From NCBI RefSeq assembly GCF_032714615.1, contig NZ_JAWDKA010000001.1, forward strand, positions 124,001-188,000: DNA of 64,000 bases, given 5' to 3'. The number at the start of each line of letters is the position of its first letter. Within the stretch, counting starts at the first letter, position 1. The DNA is from Methanorbis furvi (GTDB lineage Archaea; Halobacteriota; Methanomicrobia; Methanomicrobiales; Methanocorpusculaceae). Made by a program: the position numbers and the translations under genes. Below the pieces are notes generated by a model. The model did not search any database. It was not told the DNA's origin and saw nothing but the letters and a program-made list of their open reading frames with translations. Below, one piece after another: positions 61,360 through 64,000 of this stretch.

Positions 61360-62283
61360 TTATCGCGGCACGACCATCGGCAGACCCTTATGCATCACAA
61401 TATCCACCGCAATACCATACACCGCCTCAATCACATCAGCAGTCACCCCGGACCGATCACACGCCGCATACACCATACCGCCCTTCATAAACAAAAACCG
61501 GTCCGCAAACCGCAGCGCAAGATTCAGATCATGCATCGTCATAACCGTTGCCACATTATGATGATCCACCACATCCCGGATAACCCCTAAAATCGCCATC
61601 TGCCGACACAGATCCAGAGCCGACGTCGGCTCATCCAGCAGAAGAACAGACGGCTCCTGCACAATCGCACGACAGATACACACCCGCTGAAGCTCACCTC
61701 CCGACAGCTCATCAATAGAGCGGAGCTGCATCTCCAACAAACCAAAACGCGACAGCGCCTCCTCAACAATCACATAATCCCTCTCACTCACCCGCAACCC
61801 AAGATGCGGTTTTCGCCCGAGAAGCACCGTATCAAACACGCTCATCTTTGCAGACTCATTCCGCTGCGCAACATACCCGACATTTTTCGCAATCTCTGTC
61901 CCCGACATTTTCATCAGATCCTTCTCCTCCAGAAGAACCGTGCCGGTCTTCGGCGTAAGAATCAGATTCATACACTTCAGAAGCGTCGACTTCCCCACAC
62001 CATTCGGGCCGAGAATCGCAAGAATCTCTCCGCGTGCAACCCCAACAGAAACATTTGCAAGAACCGGATCGCTCCGGTACTCAAAACTCACCCCTGCAAC
62101 CTGAAGGATAGCCCTGCCCGGGACATCACCGTGATGCGAATGCGGGCAGTCATGCGAGTGATCATGCGTATGCACGTAACCTTCCACATGCGAATGCGGA
62201 TGCACATGACGACCCTCATGAGCATCATGGCCCTCATGACCCTCATGACCCACGTGCTCTTTGTGCTCAGACTCCTCCCTCAC
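61360..62283 (-). CDS. ABC transporter ATPase (FecE type) with His-rich N-terminus
   Basis: A 307-residue ATPase. Residues 1-52 contain about 17 His (HxH and GHEGH repeats), then a standard nucleotide-binding domain with Walker A GPNGVGKST, signature LSGGELQR and Walker B VLLLDEP. It energises uptake by the FecCD permease encoded just upstream. The His-rich front suggests the cargo or a co-factor is a metal such as Ni, Co, Zn or Fe. It overlaps the permease gene by four bases. Confidence 0.93.
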   Translation of the reverse strand: MREESEHKEHVGHEGHEGHDAHEGRHVHPHSHVEGYVHTHDHSHDCPHSHHGDVPGRAILQVAGVSFEYRSDPVLANVSVGVARGEILAILGPNGVGKSTLLKCMNLILTPKTGTVLLEEKDLMKMSGTEIAKNVGYVAQRNESAKMSVFDTVLLGRKPHLGLRVSERDYVIVEEALSRFGLLEMQLRSIDELSGGELQRVCICRAIVQEPSVLLLDEPTSALDLCRQMAILGVIRDVVDHHNVATVMTMHDLNLALRFADRFLFMKGGMVYAACDRSGVTADVIEAVYGIAVDIVMHKGLPMVVPR

Positions 62284-63356
62284 ATCCGCCGCCCCCGAAT
62301 GATAAGATACAGAAACACCGGAGCGCCAAGAAACGCAGTCAGCACCGCAACCGGCAGAACATGTGGCGCAATAATTGTTCGGGCAACGGTATCAGACACC
62401 AGCAGAAGAACCGCACCGCAAACAAAACTTCCCGGAATCAAAAACCGGTGATCATCACCGATCAGCCGACGCACAATATGCGGACAGACAAGACCCACAA
62501 AACCGATCACACCAAGAAACGCCACAATCACCGCACTGATAACAGATGCCGCAATCATACCAATCAAACGCGTCCGCTCAACATTCACCCCGAGACCCCG
62601 GGCAGTCTCATCACCCGCATCAATCGCATTGTAGTCCCAGCGTTTGAACAAAATGTAGCCAAACGCCGCAACCACCACAACCGCCATAATCCCAAGCTCG
62701 GTCCAGCTTGAACGCGACACATCCCCGAACTGCCAGAACACAATCGACGCAAGCTTCGTATCATCCACAAAATACTGAATCGCCATCAGACCCGCACTGA
62801 AAAGTGAACTGATAGCAACGCCCGCAAGGACCATCGTCTCAGGAGTAGCCGACCGCATCCGGGCAATCAGAAGAATAATCATCGTCGTCAGCATGCTGAA
62901 AATAAATGCACAGAGCGTCGTCAGATACGGATTATGCACGACCACCGCGTCAGCAATACTGCTGCCGGTCGTGCCCGCACCAAACAGCAGAATACCGATC
63001 GCAGCACCAAACGCCGCGGCATTGGAAAGACCCAGTGTAAAAGGAGATGCGAGAGGATTTCGAAGAATCGACTGCATCGCAACTCCTGCAATCGCAAGAC
63101 CGGCTCCCGCAACAACTGCCGTCAGCGCCTGCGGGATTCGAATATTCCAGATGATTCGCTCAAACAGTCCAGTCCCCTGCCCGCCCAGCAGTGTTCCGAG
63201 AATATCAGGGATCGGAATCGAGACCGCACCAACCGACACCGAAACAAAAAACATGATCACAGTGAGGGCAACGCCTGAAAGGATCAGGAGAATTTTTCGT
63301 GCGACATATGCCCGGTACTGTCCTGACGAAGTTTCAGTCTCCATGGCTGCTCTCAC
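62280..63356 (-). CDS. ABC transporter permease, FecCD family
   Basis: A 358-residue membrane permease with about ten helices. RIPQALTAVVAGAGLAIAGVAMQ and the LARGLGVN-type coupling loop (ETARGLGVNVER) identify the iron-siderophore/cobalamin importer family. It lies between the binding protein and the ATPase genes in one minus-strand operon. Confidence 0.95.
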   Translation of the reverse strand: MRAAMETETSSGQYRAYVARKILLILSGVALTVIMFFVSVSVGAVSIPIPDILGTLLGGQGTGLFERIIWNIRIPQALTAVVAGAGLAIAGVAMQSILRNPLASPFTLGLSNAAAFGAAIGILLFGAGTTGSSIADAVVVHNPYLTTLCAFIFSMLTTMIILLIARMRSATPETMVLAGVAISSLFSAGLMAIQYFVDDTKLASIVFWQFGDVSRSSWTELGIMAVVVVAAFGYILFKRWDYNAIDAGDETARGLGVNVERTRLIGMIAASVISAVIVAFLGVIGFVGLVCPHIVRRLIGDDHRFLIPGSFVCGAVLLLVSDTVARTIIAPHVLPVAVLTAFLGAPVFLYLIIRGRRM

Positions 63357-64000
63357 AACAGAGGGATCTCCAGCTTCGTGAACGACAAATTCTGCACATT
63401 TGCTTTCAGCTGTTCGTAGACCGGAGCACCGACAACGAATTCGTAGATCTCATCGGCCTTTGCTGCCGGATCAATATCTGCGAACTTGTCCGGGTACAGA
63501 ACTTTTCCGATATAGTACGCGTTTGCAAGGCTTGTCTCATGATTCACGTTCATCGACGTGTGAGGATTTACCGCATACACCTCGCCGTTCTTCACCGCAG
63601 ACAGCCCCTGATACGCTGCATCACTGCCAAACTCGACAACTGCACCGCCTTCTGCTGCGGTAAGCGTTCCAAGATCCACAAAGATCATGTCAGGATCCCA
63701 GGCAAGAATCTGCTCTTTTGCAACTTTTGCATAACCCGTCTGACTCACCTCACCAATATTTGAGGCAACATTTTTTGCACCAAGCAGGGTGAATGCCAGA
63801 TAATTCGGATCGGTCCCGTCAGCTCCGTGAGCTCCGTTGTAGGAAATTCCGCAAACATACACCGTCGGTTTTCCCGCGTCCGGCACGTCTGCAACGCGGC
63901 CTTTCAGATCCTCTTCAACCCCGTTAAAGTACGCGACTATCTCATCAGCACGTTTCTCTGTGTGCAATATTTTTCCAAGCATCCGCAAAGTCTCACGGAT
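63353..64000 (-). CDS. ABC transporter substrate-binding protein (partial)
   Basis: The C-terminal 215 residues of a periplasmic-binding-protein-2 family protein (the FecB/BtuF fold). VYVCGISYNGAHG, PDMIFVDLG and VYAVNPHTS are typical. The frame is open to the window edge at 64000, so the start and signal peptide are missing. It overlaps the permease gene by four bases. Metal-chelate cargo is likely. Confidence 0.9.
   Translation of the reverse strand: MRETLRMLGKILHTEKRADEIVAYFNGVEEDLKGRVADVPDAGKPTVYVCGISYNGAHGADGTDPNYLAFTLLGAKNVASNIGEVSQTGYAKVAKEQILAWDPDMIFVDLGTLTAAEGGAVVEFGSDAAYQGLSAVKNGEVYAVNPHTSMNVNHETSLANAYYIGKVLYPDKFADIDPAAKADEIYEFVVGAPVYEQLKANVQNLSFTKLEIPLL

Overview
The window is chromosomal DNA from a hydrogenotrophic methanogenic archaeon, most likely of the Methanomicrobiales and plausibly near Methanocorpusculum. 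The basis is a complete formylmethanofuran dehydrogenase set (FwdA, B, C, D, F, G), HdrABC with MvhD, a methanogenesis-marker-11 locus, the F420 enzyme CofH, archaeal uS12/uS7/EF-2 and archaeal promoters (TATA box about 25-33 nt before the start, many leaderless genes). The genus is an inference. I saw no rRNA, tRNA or CRISPR array.

Layout. 0.3-10.1 kb: secreted double chagasin-type inhibitor, uS12-uS7-EF-2, a PLP decarboxylase, the preQ0/archaeosine genes queD-queE-queC, GNAT, Nudix and a membrane protein. 10.13-19.32 kb: an integrated virus-like element of about 9.2 kb with integrase, ribbon-helix-helix regulator, HUH rolling-circle Rep, a run of small membrane, basic, Cys-rich and beta-rich proteins, and a tail-fibre-like protein. 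19.3-28.7 kb: CDF exporter, NCS2 permease, hybrid-cluster protein, ABC1 kinase, Tsr3, a nucleotidyltransferase, and a TudS-like/deoxyribosyltransferase fusion. 28.7-38.7 kb: one ten-gene minus-strand operon fwdG-fwdF-hdrC-hdrB-hdrA-mvhD-fwdD-fwdB-fwdA-fwdC, which couples heterodisulfide reduction by electron bifurcation to CO2 reduction on methanofuran. 39.3-44.0 kb: two tandem marker-11-type proteins, a radical SAM protein, a Cys-rich conserved protein, endonuclease IV and a DUF3781-like protein. 44.4-52.3 kb: siroheme sulfite-reductase-like protein, CofH, signal peptidase, EamA transporter with a His-rich tail, a 5TM protein, RibH, an aminotransferase and an acetate-type transporter. 52.4-55.4 kb: a three-gene nitrogenase-like operon. 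55.5-64 kb: TrkH, an oxygen-defence group (desulfoferrodoxin, FprA, rubredoxin), a GxxExxY nuclease-fold gene inside an inverted repeat, an MFS exporter, and a FecCD-type ABC importer that runs off the window edge.

Three things stand out. First, the provirus has no recognisable capsid protein or packaging ATPase but has a symmetrical attachment-site architecture. Second, at least nine intergenic copies of a long inverted repeat (core CACGGAGCAGACGTGAAC) occur; in one copy the two arms abut a GxxExxY/PD-(D/E)XK gene, and some copies share interiors, as expected of a mobile palindromic element and its deletion derivatives. Third, the nitrogenase-like operon (NifH-like plus two short NifD/K-like subunits, each with three P-cluster-type Cys) matches neither true nitrogenase nor the F430 enzyme CfbCD. 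Functions are assigned by motif recognition from sequence alone; no database search was run.
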